A model generated the notes under the pieces. That model had not been told where the DNA came from, ran no database searches, and worked only from the letters and a program-made list of their open reading frames with translations. From contig MVQZ01000299.1 of assembly GCA_002067565.1 (NCBI GenBank), positions 1-13,783 on the forward strand: DNA of 13,783 nt, given 5' to 3'. Shown one piece after another: positions 1 through 7,204 of the stretch. The position numbers and the translations under genes were made by a program. Positions within the stretch are counted from its first letter, which is position 1; every line of letters begins with the position of its first letter. This DNA is from Methanobacterium sp. PtaU1.Bin242. Its GTDB lineage: Archaea; Methanobacteriota; Methanobacteria; Methanobacteriales; Methanobacteriaceae.

Positions 1-231
1 CCATGCATCATGATTTTCATCGAACAGGATCTTCACTCCTAAAAAAGGATGTATCTGCCGAACTTTCTCTAGGGAACGTTTGAATTTCTCCTCACTAACA
101 GTTCCCCTAATCCTTGCGACTATAACTGCATTGCTGTAAGGGTTCCATAGAAATGTCCTCTCCAAATTGGATAATCTGCGGATAATTCCCGAGGCATGGT
201 TGGTTACAGCTTTGTTAACTTCTACTATCAT
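1..231 (-). CDS. Condensation-type (HxxxDG family) acyltransferase, N-terminal part only
   Basis: This is an open frame of 77 codons that starts at ATG 231 and runs off the left edge. The protein is a clear paralogue of the acyltransferase at 4558-6054. Both have an RxLSNLER segment, then a WxPYS segment, a (V/I)xxxI/R-G-x-VSEE segment, a QxHPxxGxKI segment and a final D-x-A-W. In the complete paralogue these fall at about residues 28-87, ahead of the catalytic motif, so the active site of this copy lies outside the window. It starts 128 bp after the VWA gene on the same strand, with AAGGATG just before the ATG as a weak ribosome site. It may be the last gene of the operon or have its own promoter. 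The family assignment rests on similarity to the neighbour, and the acyl donor and acceptor are unknown. Confidence 0.8.
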   Translation of the reverse strand, partial: MIVEVNKAVTNHASGIIRRLSNLERTFLWNPYSNAVIVARIRGTVSEEKFKRSLEKVRQIHPFLGVKILFDENHDAW

Positions 232-359
232 TTACATCCTTATTCTGGTTCGTTGTCATGAAAAATTTTCCTATTTTATCCGCAATGATTTTTTCAAATT
301 TAAATAGAATTTTGTTCTTTATTAATTATTGGATAAATTATTTCAAAAGAAACATATCT

Positions 360-1577
360 TTAAATTTCGCTTATTAAATCGGCAAGCTGCTCTAAATCAC
401 GAACTTCGAAGCATTCTGCCCCGGCATCCTCATAATATGAAACCTGACTATCCGCCACATTCCATTTATTTTTAGACTCCGGGTTCAATATTAAAACCCT
501 TTTTGTCTTCCTTGACATTTCTCTGATAAAATCCGCGCTTAAAGGTTCTTTTTTGTATTTTGGACCTGCCCAATCACGGCAATCAGTTAAAATTAGGACA
601 AATGATTTGCTGTTTAAGTTAGCCTGTTTCATGAAACTTTCAAAGGCTGTGTACATATTAGATTTTCCATGGATCATTGCATTTCTCTGCCGGATCTGTA
701 TCACTTTAAGAAACGCATGAATTAAATCAAGTTCATGAAGGGCGGATGTGATCTCTGCAGTTTTATTATCAAATTCAAATGCTCTGGCCCGGTTAAAGGA
801 GTTTTGTGCAGCGTAAACCATACTGAAAAACCAGAGACTTATCCAGTCACAGGAAACACTTATATCGCTTAAAAAATAATGATTCTGTTTTTTTATTTTG
901 GGCTTGCTTTTTACAAGCTCTAAAAGAGCTCCGCCATGCTTTAGATTCTTCCTAATGGTTCTCCTGATATCGGGTTTCTGTTTTTTGGATTGTTTATATC
1001 TTCTAACCCTTTTTGTGGCTATTTTACGGCCGAGTTTTTGACATAAATCTATTAATTCTGGTTGTAATGAATTTAAGGTGTTAAGGTTACTTTTTAGCAG
1101 TCCTGAATTCTCCATTTCAGGATTATCACTGCTACCGCCCAATGTATTTTCTATGTACTCTAACTTGATATCATCTGTAAAATTATCGTTAATATAATTC
1201 ATCCTATAATCCATTAAAGGTGTGGTTGTTTTTAAATTAGAGTTTTTATCCTTAATTTCAGGTGAAGTTGAAGCCTTTAATGATGATCTTAATTTATCAT
1301 AATGTGTCTGGAATTCCTGTTTGCTATGTCTAGACGTGATTTTAGGAACTTCTTTTTTTCCCTCGAAAACATATCCATATAATTCATTAAATTTCTCTCT
1401 CTGACGATGATCCTTAAGATAAATACATGCCAATGCTTCCTTTAAGTCACCTTCATTATCTTCAATTAAAGGAAGAGCCTGACAGGCCATCTTAGTGCTT
1501 CTTATACTTGCGGGGATTCCATTCTCCCTTAGTTTTCCAGAAAATCTGGTTATTTCCTCTAACATTTTCATTTCCAT
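360..1577 (-). CDS. VWA domain protein of the CoxE type
   Basis: This 405-residue protein has no signal peptide or membrane segment and is probably cytoplasmic. A helical N-terminal part (about 1-75) is followed by a long polar, low-complexity linker rich in Ser, Asn and Lys (about 80-170) and a basic stretch (about 185-230). A C-terminal von Willebrand A fold follows. The MIDAS metal site is visible as DISVS at 238-242, a likely loop-2 Thr at 310 and the TDCRD loop at 331-335. VWA proteins of this type work with MoxR AAA+ ATPases to remodel or load metals into client enzymes; CoxD/CoxE and NorQ/NorD are known pairs. The ATPase gene lies directly upstream with a 21-bp gap, which supports such a pair here. 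Several ATG codons occur in the first five codons (1577, 1571, 1565) and none has a good ribosome site, so the exact start is uncertain. The client protein is unknown. Confidence 0.85.
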   Translation of the reverse strand: MEMKMLEEITRFSGKLRENGIPASIRSTKMACQALPLIEDNEGDLKEALACIYLKDHRQREKFNELYGYVFEGKKEVPKITSRHSKQEFQTHYDKLRSSLKASTSPEIKDKNSNLKTTTPLMDYRMNYINDNFTDDIKLEYIENTLGGSSDNPEMENSGLLKSNLNTLNSLQPELIDLCQKLGRKIATKRVRRYKQSKKQKPDIRRTIRKNLKHGGALLELVKSKPKIKKQNHYFLSDISVSCDWISLWFFSMVYAAQNSFNRARAFEFDNKTAEITSALHELDLIHAFLKVIQIRQRNAMIHGKSNMYTAFESFMKQANLNSKSFVLILTDCRDWAGPKYKKEPLSADFIREMSRKTKRVLILNPESKNKWNVADSQVSYYEDAGAECFEVRDLEQLADLISEI

Positions 1578-1598
1578 TTATAAAATATTATTCTATTT

Positions 1599-2450
1599 TT
1601 AATCCAGTTTAAATGACTTAAAAACTTTATCCTTATCATCTTCGTTCTTTATAACCACATTAATGGTTTTATTAAAGGTTTCATCGTCTAAATCGTTTTT
1701 CCCAAATATTATTAAGCTCTTTATCCAATCAACAGTCGCCCTTATGGATGGTATTTTAACCAGACTGAGGGTTCTTATCTTCTGCATTTTCCGTACCACA
1801 ACTTCTATGAGTTCCAGTGAAGCATCCGGTACATGTGATTTGACTATCTCCACTTCCCTTTCAAAGGTGGGGTAATCTATGTATAAATATAAACAACGAT
1901 CCTTTGTCTCGTCAAGGAGCTGTCTTTGAGAATTTGAAGTCATAATAACCATCAGATCATTTTTAAGATCGAATGTTCCCAGATCATTAACGGTTATCTG
2001 TTTTTCCCCCAGCGCCTGCAAGAGGAAACTCTCTACTTCCTCATCAGCCTTATCAATTTCATCAATCAAGATAACTGAATCATTTTCATTCATAAAAGAC
2101 GATAAAAGAGGCCTTTTTATGAAAAATTCTTCCCTGAATACATCCTCTTCTGTTCCCTTTATCTTGGACATCTCCAGATTTAAAAGCTGTTTTTGATAGT
2201 TCCATTCTCCCACAATATGTTCAAAAGTAATTCCTTCGTAGCATTGTATTCTAAAAAAATCCCGGTTAAAAGCCCTGGATACTGCTTTAGAAAGCTCAGT
2301 TTTTCCAGTTCCTGGCGGTCCCTCAATTAAAATGGGTTTTTTTAATGATAATGCTAAGAAAACTACAGTAACGATATTTTCCTCGGGAATGTAATTATTT
2401 TTGGTTAAAACGTCTTCCACATAACTTATATCTAAACCGGTTTTGGACAT
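1599..2450 (-). CDS. MoxR-type AAA+ ATPase (CoxD-like)
   Basis: This 283-residue ATPase has Walker A GPPGTGKT at residues 44-51 and Walker B VILIDEID at 126-133. A sensor-1 segment TSNSQRQL starts at 171, and an Arg-finger-like ETKDR lies at 181-185. The short single-AAA layout and the adjacent VWA gene place it in the MoxR group, whose members use ATP hydrolysis to remodel partner enzymes, often during metal cofactor insertion. The ATG at 2450 is preceded by GGTGA five bases upstream. The gene follows the DUF2284 gene by 51 bp and precedes the VWA gene by 21 bp on the same strand, so co-transcription is likely. The ATPase and fold assignment is firm. The CoxD-like role is inferred from the VWA partner, and no CO dehydrogenase genes are present in the window. 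Confidence 0.9.
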   Translation of the reverse strand: MSKTGLDISYVEDVLTKNNYIPEENIVTVVFLALSLKKPILIEGPPGTGKTELSKAVSRAFNRDFFRIQCYEGITFEHIVGEWNYQKQLLNLEMSKIKGTEEDVFREEFFIKRPLLSSFMNENDSVILIDEIDKADEEVESFLLQALGEKQITVNDLGTFDLKNDLMVIMTSNSQRQLLDETKDRCLYLYIDYPTFEREVEIVKSHVPDASLELIEVVVRKMQKIRTLSLVKIPSIRATVDWIKSLIIFGKNDLDDETFNKTINVVIKNEDDKDKVFKSFKLD

Positions 2451-2501
2451 GAAGTCACCATACTTTTTTTATCAAATAGATATGTTAGACATATTGTTAA
2501 A

Positions 2502-3128
2502 TCAATCTATTAACAGAATAGCCATCGGTGTTATTGGGGTGGGATCATCTTCGTTGCTAAACTGTAACTTCATCCCTGCATTTTCTGCTGTTTTTAACAG
2601 GTTTACACCCATAGCCTCGGATGCATAACGTGACATAAGAGGATAGAGACAAACTCCACCTTCCACGTTACATTTTTCACAGAGCATGCATTTTCCCCCG
2701 AAAAAAGCAGTGGCCAAAGGATATCCCTGTTTGAATGCTGCCCTTTCAAGTTCCAATAGAACCATTAACATGGATTTGTAAATCTGCGAGTAATCATTCC
2801 ATATGGTGGATGTTACCGTAACCGGGTCCTGATACCGATCCCATAGTCTAAAATCCTTATTTTTAGGCTTGTATTTTTCCAGCAATTCCTCGGATATCTC
2901 TGGTGGCTTAATCCTGATGACCATCGCCACACTGTAATCATTCAAAATCTTACGGAAACTATCAACACTTGGCGCGTACGGCGGACATCTCAAATTCCTC
3001 CCATAAGTGGGGCAGCCAATCATACAGCGGAGGCGCACTCTGTCTTCAACCACTATCTGATCTGCAGGGATAACCTTTGCTTCTGCACATCCCAACCCCA
3101 AGGCTGCTTTTTTTAAAACTTCAGGCAT
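2502..3128 (-). CDS. DUF2284 Cys-rich putative metal-binding protein
   Basis: This 208-residue protein carries two cysteine groups typical of DUF2284. The N-terminal group is C35-x3-C39-P-x-YG, followed by C48-PPYAP. The C-terminal group is C147-x2-C150-x2-C153-x6-C160, and one more Cys lies at 14. Such spacing suggests an Fe-S cluster or zinc site, but the family has no settled function that I know of. The ATG at 3128 has a good ribosome site, GGAGTTGAT, five bases upstream and starting next to the stop codon of the preceding methyltransferase-DUF3795 gene. The gap between the two is only 15 bp, so translation is likely coupled. The neighbour also ends in a Cys-rich domain, which suggests that the two act together, perhaps in metal or redox handling for the operon. 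Confidence 0.85.
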   Translation of the reverse strand: MPEVLKKAALGLGCAEAKVIPADQIVVEDRVRLRCMIGCPTYGRNLRCPPYAPSVDSFRKILNDYSVAMVIRIKPPEISEELLEKYKPKNKDFRLWDRYQDPVTVTSTIWNDYSQIYKSMLMVLLELERAAFKQGYPLATAFFGGKCMLCEKCNVEGGVCLYPLMSRYASEAMGVNLLKTAENAGMKLQFSNEDDPTPITPMAILLID

Positions 3129-3143
3129 TCAAAATCAACTCCC

Positions 3144-4541
3144 CTAAATATTCCATTTTTCATTGAAATAGGTATCTCTCACCAGTTTTGCTTTTTCACG
3201 AGCCCAATTTTCCAAGCCCATCTTTCTTATTAATGCTAAATTAAATACTTTCATGTTATGCGGAAGCATAGATGCCTGGTCTGAGTAAGGGTGTAGATTA
3301 TCACAGGGAAAATCATCACAATCAGCGCATGATTCTATGCCTTTTGAAGTAACGCACTTAAATACTTTACATGGCTCTGTCCGTAAACCTCCGATAGGAC
3401 AAATACCCTCTTCCTTCCGACATCCTCTGCACACAGATATTTCATATGCTTTCTCGAATGGACTGCCATATTCCTGAGCCCGAGTTGCTAATTGTTTTCT
3501 TACCTCTTCATTATCATTTGCCAAATAACCAGGACAATTAAAACAGTCCAAACCACATGGAGCAGTTAATTCCCTCAAATTTAAACCCTCATCCTTACTA
3601 ATCTCAATTTTTGTAACTTTCTGTTTCATTTTTATCCCCTCAACCTTTTTTACAAGATTATAACTATCATCAACCACTGCATGGGCAAAGAACATGGGAT
3701 TATAGAACCCTCTGTTCTCATTTGCCTCTGGAAAATATTTATTTCTATATTCTTTACCAGAAACATTACTAATATTAGAAAAACCGTGTTGGGAGAGAAA
3801 TTCCTCAATTTCTCCCTCTTCAATACCAAATTTAAGATGCTCTCCCATCTGTTTTAGAAAATTTTTAATCATTTTCCCTGCTTCACTGGTTTCATTGATT
3901 ACAGATTCATCATGATAATCAAAAATAACCGCACTTCCTTTATGCGAATTTCTGGAAATAAATGAAAAAAGTTCATCAACAGATTCCGATGAAAGATATT
4001 GAATAAGCCCTTCCATTACAAAAAGAGTCTTTTTTGAGCTTTTATACCCCTTATCAGACAGACTTTGGCCGAGTGTTCGGGTTTCCAGATCAACAGGCAC
4101 ATAGACAACATGATCAGACAAAAAACCAAATATCTCCCTGATTTTCTGTTTTTTAAAGTTCTGAGTGTCTGGTTGATCCACTTCAAAAACTTTCACCTTT
4201 TCCAGTCCATCCATACGGTAAGCACGAGTATCATATCCCGCTCCCAGAATAACCAGCTGTTTCAAACCATCAACAACTGATTTCTTTATGAAATCATCGA
4301 AATATCTAACTCTAACTCGGAGAGAAGTACCCATCTCCTGGCCGATAGGACCAGCCATCTCGGTTACTGCCTTTAACTTAACTGGATCATTTATTATTTC
4401 CAGTGTCTCAGGCTTAAGAAAATGGATGGCATACGGATCATAACAGATACGTTCACCGGCAGGTTTAAATGATTCAACTGCTCGATGTGATGCTACAAAT
4501 TCTGCTGTTGCACTAATTTCTTTCCCATACTCATTTGACAT
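3144..4541 (-). CDS. SAM-dependent methyltransferase (TIGR00027/LCMT type) fused to DUF3795
   Basis: The 465-residue protein has two parts. Residues 1 to about 290 form a class I methyltransferase of the TIGR00027/LCMT-like O-methyltransferase group. It shows RVRYFDDF at 77-84, the SAM-binding GAGYDTRAYR at 100-109, the acidic EVDQP at 120-124 and EGLIQYL at 177-183. The paralogues in this window end where this part ends (FAHA followed by one to a few residues). Here a short linker leads into a DUF3795 domain (about 325-465) with eleven cysteines: 329, 333, 336, 371, 374, 381, 391, 396, 405, 408 and 413. I place the start at ATG 4541 because TGAGGTTGAT precedes it and the conserved part begins there. 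An in-frame upstream ATG would overlap the acyltransferase gene. The gene lies 16 bp after the acyltransferase and 15 bp before DUF2284. The methyl acceptor is unknown. Confidence 0.88.
   Translation of the reverse strand: MSNEYGKEISATAEFVASHRAVESFKPAGERICYDPYAIHFLKPETLEIINDPVKLKAVTEMAGPIGQEMGTSLRVRVRYFDDFIKKSVVDGLKQLVILGAGYDTRAYRMDGLEKVKVFEVDQPDTQNFKKQKIREIFGFLSDHVVYVPVDLETRTLGQSLSDKGYKSSKKTLFVMEGLIQYLSSESVDELFSFISRNSHKGSAVIFDYHDESVINETSEAGKMIKNFLKQMGEHLKFGIEEGEIEEFLSQHGFSNISNVSGKEYRNKYFPEANENRGFYNPMFFAHAVVDDSYNLVKKVEGIKMKQKVTKIEISKDEGLNLRELTAPCGLDCFNCPGYLANDNEEVRKQLATRAQEYGSPFEKAYEISVCRGCRKEEGICPIGGLRTEPCKVFKCVTSKGIESCADCDDFPCDNLHPYSDQASMLPHNMKVFNLALIRKMGLENWAREKAKLVRDTYFNEKWNI
3634..3641 (-). 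promoter_or_regulatory. Internal Shine-Dalgarno before an in-frame ATG at the DUF3795 boundary
   Basis: Inside the methyltransferase-DUF3795 gene, GAGGGGAT stands four bases before an in-frame ATG at 3629. This matches seven of eight bases of the archaeal GAGGTGAT site. Starting there would make a separate 161-residue DUF3795 protein (3144-3629). The site lies exactly where the methyltransferase part ends, so it may be the old start of a separate gene that is still in use. Whether it is translated is an inference. Confidence 0.45.
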
Positions 4542-4557
4542 ACAATCAACCTCATAT

Positions 4558-6054
4558 TTAACATTGTTTAGTACTGTATTCACTATTGCATTCACTCCTA
4601 TTATCTGGAAATCCAAGATAATCCAGAGCCCTATTGCGGACATCGATTTTCTCTTTAGTTATTGGGCTTTGAACATCTCTTAACTCAGCATAACTCATTG
4701 AAAATACCATATTATTTCCAATACTGATTCCTCCCAGGTTTAAAGGGATCGAATCGCTTATTACTGGGATAAAAATCATTTTTTCAATTTTCAGGTCCCC
4801 ATAGATCTCAGGTATGTCCAGTCTTCCTAAATTTGAGGCAATAGTACCGGGAATCATATGTGCTGATTTTTTTGCAAACGAAAAAGCAATATTCTTTTCA
4901 TCTTGAATAAAACGGGAAAGATTTTCTGTCTTGGCATATGCTTCTGGAATGGTGTCCTTTAGAAGTGCAAAGGCAGATAATGCATCCAAAAGCGCAGGAT
5001 CAAAGTCCGGTGTTTCTATGGCAGCAGAGTCCAGCTCTTTAACTCTTTTATGAATCTCTTTATGCATGACTAAACAATTATCCCAGAATGACCTATTTGA
5101 TTTATAAGTATAGGAAAACCGTGGAGCCCCTACACAGAAACAGAAAACATCGTCAATGGGTGTGGTTGCATGTCTGCGCAGATCAAAAGGCACCCATAGC
5201 TGCTTTTGGTTTCCAGCAAATGGAGCGACTAAATCTTCATGTGCCGCTATAAATGCGGTTATCACTGCAGATCCGATTGAAACTCCCTTATTTCTGCATT
5301 TTTCCAGAAGTGATTCTGTTTCAGCTGGCTCCAGTTCAAGAAGAACTGTGTTGAACTTATATTTTTCCCAGTATGCATCCTGAAGAGCTACCGCGTCTTT
5401 ATGGGTAAAACGATAAGGTTTTTTCTCCCATTTTCTGTTTGCACGACCCATAACGAGTTTCATTATAACTGATTGTAGCGAAAAGCCTTCACTTGGGAAG
5501 AGATTTATAATATCAATGGGCGGGATCACTTTAATTTCTTTTTCTGGATTTTTGTAGTTGTTAAGCAAATCACGGACTAAATATACCAGTGACATTCCAT
5601 CACAGATACTGTGATTGCATATTATCACCAGATCCGATAATGTTTCCGAATGTAATAATACAAATCGGATTAGTGGGCCTGTTTCTGGATTAAAAGGTAT
5701 TTGTATTTCGTGTCGCAGTTCATCAAACCATTGTGTATCTGAAACCCTACGAACAGATTTAATTGTGGGTTTAGGAACATTATCAGTGGAAAGCCATGCA
5801 TTATACTCATCATCTAACACTATCTTTGCACCTGCAAGCGGATGCATCTGCAAAATTATATCCAGTGCATTATACAGTCTTTCTTCTGAAACATTCCCAC
5901 TGATCTTTATTACCATTGACACGTCACTATAAGGGCTCCATAAATACATCCTTTCTAAATTTGATAGCTTACGAATATATTTAGAGTTATTTGTAGCCTG
6001 ATCTTTGTAAATTGTCTTATTTCTCTCAATGTTTACCCTATTGGCCGTTGGCAT
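4558..6054 (-). CDS. Condensation-type HxxxDG acyltransferase (alcohol acyltransferase-like)
   Basis: This 498-residue protein resembles the condensation/PapA/alcohol O-acetyltransferase superfamily, enzymes that move an acyl group from a thioester to an alcohol or amine. The catalytic motif is H148-SIC-D152-G153, with Asn in place of the first His of the HHxxxDG form. Supporting motifs are VPFDLRR at 288-294 and SNLGRLD at 407-413, which is similar to the SNxG segment near the substrate channel. The length fits a stand-alone two-lobed enzyme with no carrier or adenylation domain, so it is not an NRPS module. The ATG at 6054 follows a strong AGGAGG site by a suitable gap; an upstream ATG at 6093 lacks this. 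It is the first gene of the five-gene operon, 16 bp before the methyltransferase fusion. Together they suggest acylation and methylation of one product. Substrates are unknown. Confidence 0.82.
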   Translation of the reverse strand: MPTANRVNIERNKTIYKDQATNNSKYIRKLSNLERMYLWSPYSDVSMVIKISGNVSEERLYNALDIILQMHPLAGAKIVLDDEYNAWLSTDNVPKPTIKSVRRVSDTQWFDELRHEIQIPFNPETGPLIRFVLLHSETLSDLVIICNHSICDGMSLVYLVRDLLNNYKNPEKEIKVIPPIDIINLFPSEGFSLQSVIMKLVMGRANRKWEKKPYRFTHKDAVALQDAYWEKYKFNTVLLELEPAETESLLEKCRNKGVSIGSAVITAFIAAHEDLVAPFAGNQKQLWVPFDLRRHATTPIDDVFCFCVGAPRFSYTYKSNRSFWDNCLVMHKEIHKRVKELDSAAIETPDFDPALLDALSAFALLKDTIPEAYAKTENLSRFIQDEKNIAFSFAKKSAHMIPGTIASNLGRLDIPEIYGDLKIEKMIFIPVISDSIPLNLGGISIGNNMVFSMSYAELRDVQSPITKEKIDVRNRALDYLGFPDNRSECNSEYSTKQC

Positions 6055-6061
6055 ATGTTCT

Positions 6062-6071
6062 AACCTCCTCT
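6062..6071 (-). promoter_or_regulatory. Strong ribosome site that sets the acyltransferase start
   Basis: AGAGGAGGTT lies seven bases before ATG 6054, and it is one of the strongest Shine-Dalgarno matches in the window. It argues for 6054 rather than the in-frame ATG at 6093, which lies on the far side of this site. Confidence 0.75.
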
Positions 6072-6127
6072 GAATTGATTCCCACATTTTCAATTAATCT
6101 GGTCTCCATGGATCTACCATCCACTTT

Positions 6128-6196
6128 TCAACAATCAGTTATTTTATAACGTCATGTTATCGTATAACAGTGTGTTATTTAATAACAGTGTGTTAT
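6128..6196 (-). promoter_or_regulatory. Four phased operator boxes of the acyltransferase operon
   Basis: Two identical 15-bp inverted repeats, ATAACAGTGTGTTAT, lie at 6164-6178 and 6182-6196. A related one, ATAACGTCATGTTAT, lies at 6146-6160. A degenerate one with a single good half-site (TCAACAATCAGTTAT) lies at 6128-6142. Box starts are exactly 18 bp apart (6128, 6146, 6164, 6182). The array begins 3 bp downstream of a TATA-like box and would cover the transcription start, which fits repression by a dimeric TetR-type regulator. TetR regulator 1, encoded just upstream, is the obvious candidate, but that pairing is inferred. Confidence 0.8.
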
Positions 6197-6198
6197 TA

Positions 6199-6207
6199 GT
6201 ATTAAAG
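6199..6207 (-). promoter_or_regulatory. TATA-like box for the acyltransferase operon
   Basis: On the minus strand CTTTAATAC is preceded by the purine-rich CGAAAA, like an archaeal BRE plus TATA box. Transcription would be expected to start about 25 bases downstream, near 6177, within the operator array. This leaves a leader of about 120 bases. Confidence 0.5.
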
Positions 6208-6235
6208 TTTTCGGTTCATACAATGGGATGGGGAT

Positions 6236-6250
6236 AAAAAAAAACAAAAA
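6236..6250 (-). terminator. Oligo(T) terminator after TetR regulator 1
   Basis: The minus strand reads T5-G-T9 about 95 bases after the regulator's stop codon. Such uninterrupted T tracts act as archaeal intrinsic terminators. It separates the regulator transcript from the acyltransferase promoter. Confidence 0.5.
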
Positions 6251-6342
6251 CTGATTTTTTTAGATAATAAGTCCATAAAAACAATTAAAAAAGAAACACA
6301 AACCCCTCAAAAGAAATATTTAAATTCTTTTCTGTTTACTAT

Positions 6343-6987
6343 TCATTTCTTAAGCAATTGGCCAACAAAATGTATGTAATTTCTCCTGAAATCCTGATAT
6401 TTTTTGATATTTCTATCTTCTATTTCCTTTTCAAGAATTGGAGATGGATTAATCATACCTTCAATTGCAGATATAATTAAAATCGCCGCATAATCAGGTT
6501 CAATATCAGAAGAGATACTTCCAGTTCCTATCTCAGTTTTAATGGCTGAGTGCAGAATATTAAATAATCCCTTCTGCAGATCGAGTATTTCTCTTACATC
6601 ATCCCATGCAGGACGTCTTAAACTCGATATATGGAATCTTCCGGATTGAAATAAGTTATAAATCTGTTTATACTGGGGATACAAACTAAAAAAGTGATAA
6701 TATGTGTTTCCAAATGCATTGATTTTCTGAGCATAAGACGTGTTTTTAACTCTATTTCTAACCATCTGGTTCAATAAACGAACCCCACGCAGAATAACAG
6801 CAAAGCACAATGCCTCTTTATTTTCAAAGTAAAGGTAGATAGTTGCCCTGTTTAATTCAACCTCTTTGGCAATATCATTCATGGAAACATTATCATAACC
6901 TTTGGAGAAAAATAGCTTCTCCGCGGCATCGATAATTGATACCCTCCTTTGCTGTTTTTCTCTCGCTCTTCGGGCTGCAGTTGACAT
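6343..6987 (-). CDS. TetR-family regulator 1
   Basis: This 214-residue one-component repressor has an N-terminal helix-turn-helix at about residues 15-60, with AAEKLFF at 21-27, IAKEV at 39-43 and recognition helix LNRATIYLYF at 45-54. The rest is an all-helical ligand-binding and dimer domain. It is a clear paralogue of the regulators at 8136-8819 and 12119-12922: the N-terminal 60 residues align without gaps. The ATG at 6987 follows AGGTGAGAT. The gene stands alone and ends in a T-rich terminator before the promoter of the acyltransferase operon, whose four operator boxes are the likely target (inferred). The ligand is unknown. Confidence 0.9.
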   Translation of the reverse strand: MSTAARRAREKQQRRVSIIDAAEKLFFSKGYDNVSMNDIAKEVELNRATIYLYFENKEALCFAVILRGVRLLNQMVRNRVKNTSYAQKINAFGNTYYHFFSLYPQYKQIYNLFQSGRFHISSLRRPAWDDVREILDLQKGLFNILHSAIKTEIGTGSISSDIEPDYAAILIISAIEGMINPSPILEKEIEDRNIKKYQDFRRNYIHFVGQLLKK

Positions 6988-7007
6988 CCAATCTCACCTA
7001 CTGAATG

Positions 7008-7032
7008 ATATATAAGCATAGTACTTATAAAT
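7008..7032 (-). promoter_or_regulatory. Promoter of TetR regulator 1 with an inverted repeat
   Basis: ATATATAAG and CTTATAAAT form a nine-base inverted repeat with one mismatch around a seven-base spacer. On the minus strand the first arm gives a TATA-like ATTTATAAG at 7024-7032, followed by a second TATA-like stretch at 7008-7016. The repeat is centred 33 bp before the start codon and may be an autoregulatory site. Because the arms are simple A/T sequence, it could instead be two TATA boxes with chance symmetry. Confidence 0.4.
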
Positions 7033-7170
7033 GAAGGTTTGCCTTAAAGATTAATTCAGAATAAAAAGGTAAATCTTAAAAAAAGAGAAGAATATTCTAT
7101 AATATTTTAAATTGCTTCTAAATCAATTAGAAATCTGTATACGTATAACAAAACTGTTTAATCGCCAAAT

Positions 7171-7179
7171 AAAAAAAAA
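7171..7179 (-). terminator. Oligo(T) terminator after the TetR2-methyltransferase operon
   Basis: Nine consecutive T on the minus strand lie 26 bases after the stop codon of the methyltransferase at 7205-8113. This fits an archaeal intrinsic terminator. The rest of 7033-7204 shows no gene. Confidence 0.5.
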
Positions 7180-7204
7180 TAAGAATAAATTATATAATAA
7201 GTTC

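Noticed and set aside
360..2450. Reading the MoxR/VWA pair as part of a CO dehydrogenase or magnesium chelatase system
   Set aside because: No catalytic subunit of either enzyme is in the window; only the general MoxR/VWA assignment is supported.
4542..4643. N-terminal extension of the methyltransferase-DUF3795 gene to an upstream ATG
   Set aside because: It overlaps the end of the acyltransferase gene in another frame, is not shared by the paralogues, and the strong ribosome site GAGGTTGAT sits before ATG 4541.
4558..6054. Reading the acyltransferase as part of an NRPS
   Set aside because: There is no adenylation, carrier or thioesterase domain in it or next to it; it is a stand-alone enzyme.
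6055..6093. Longer acyltransferase start at 6093
   Set aside because: The AGGAGGT ribosome site lies between 6093 and 6054, which marks 6054 as the start.
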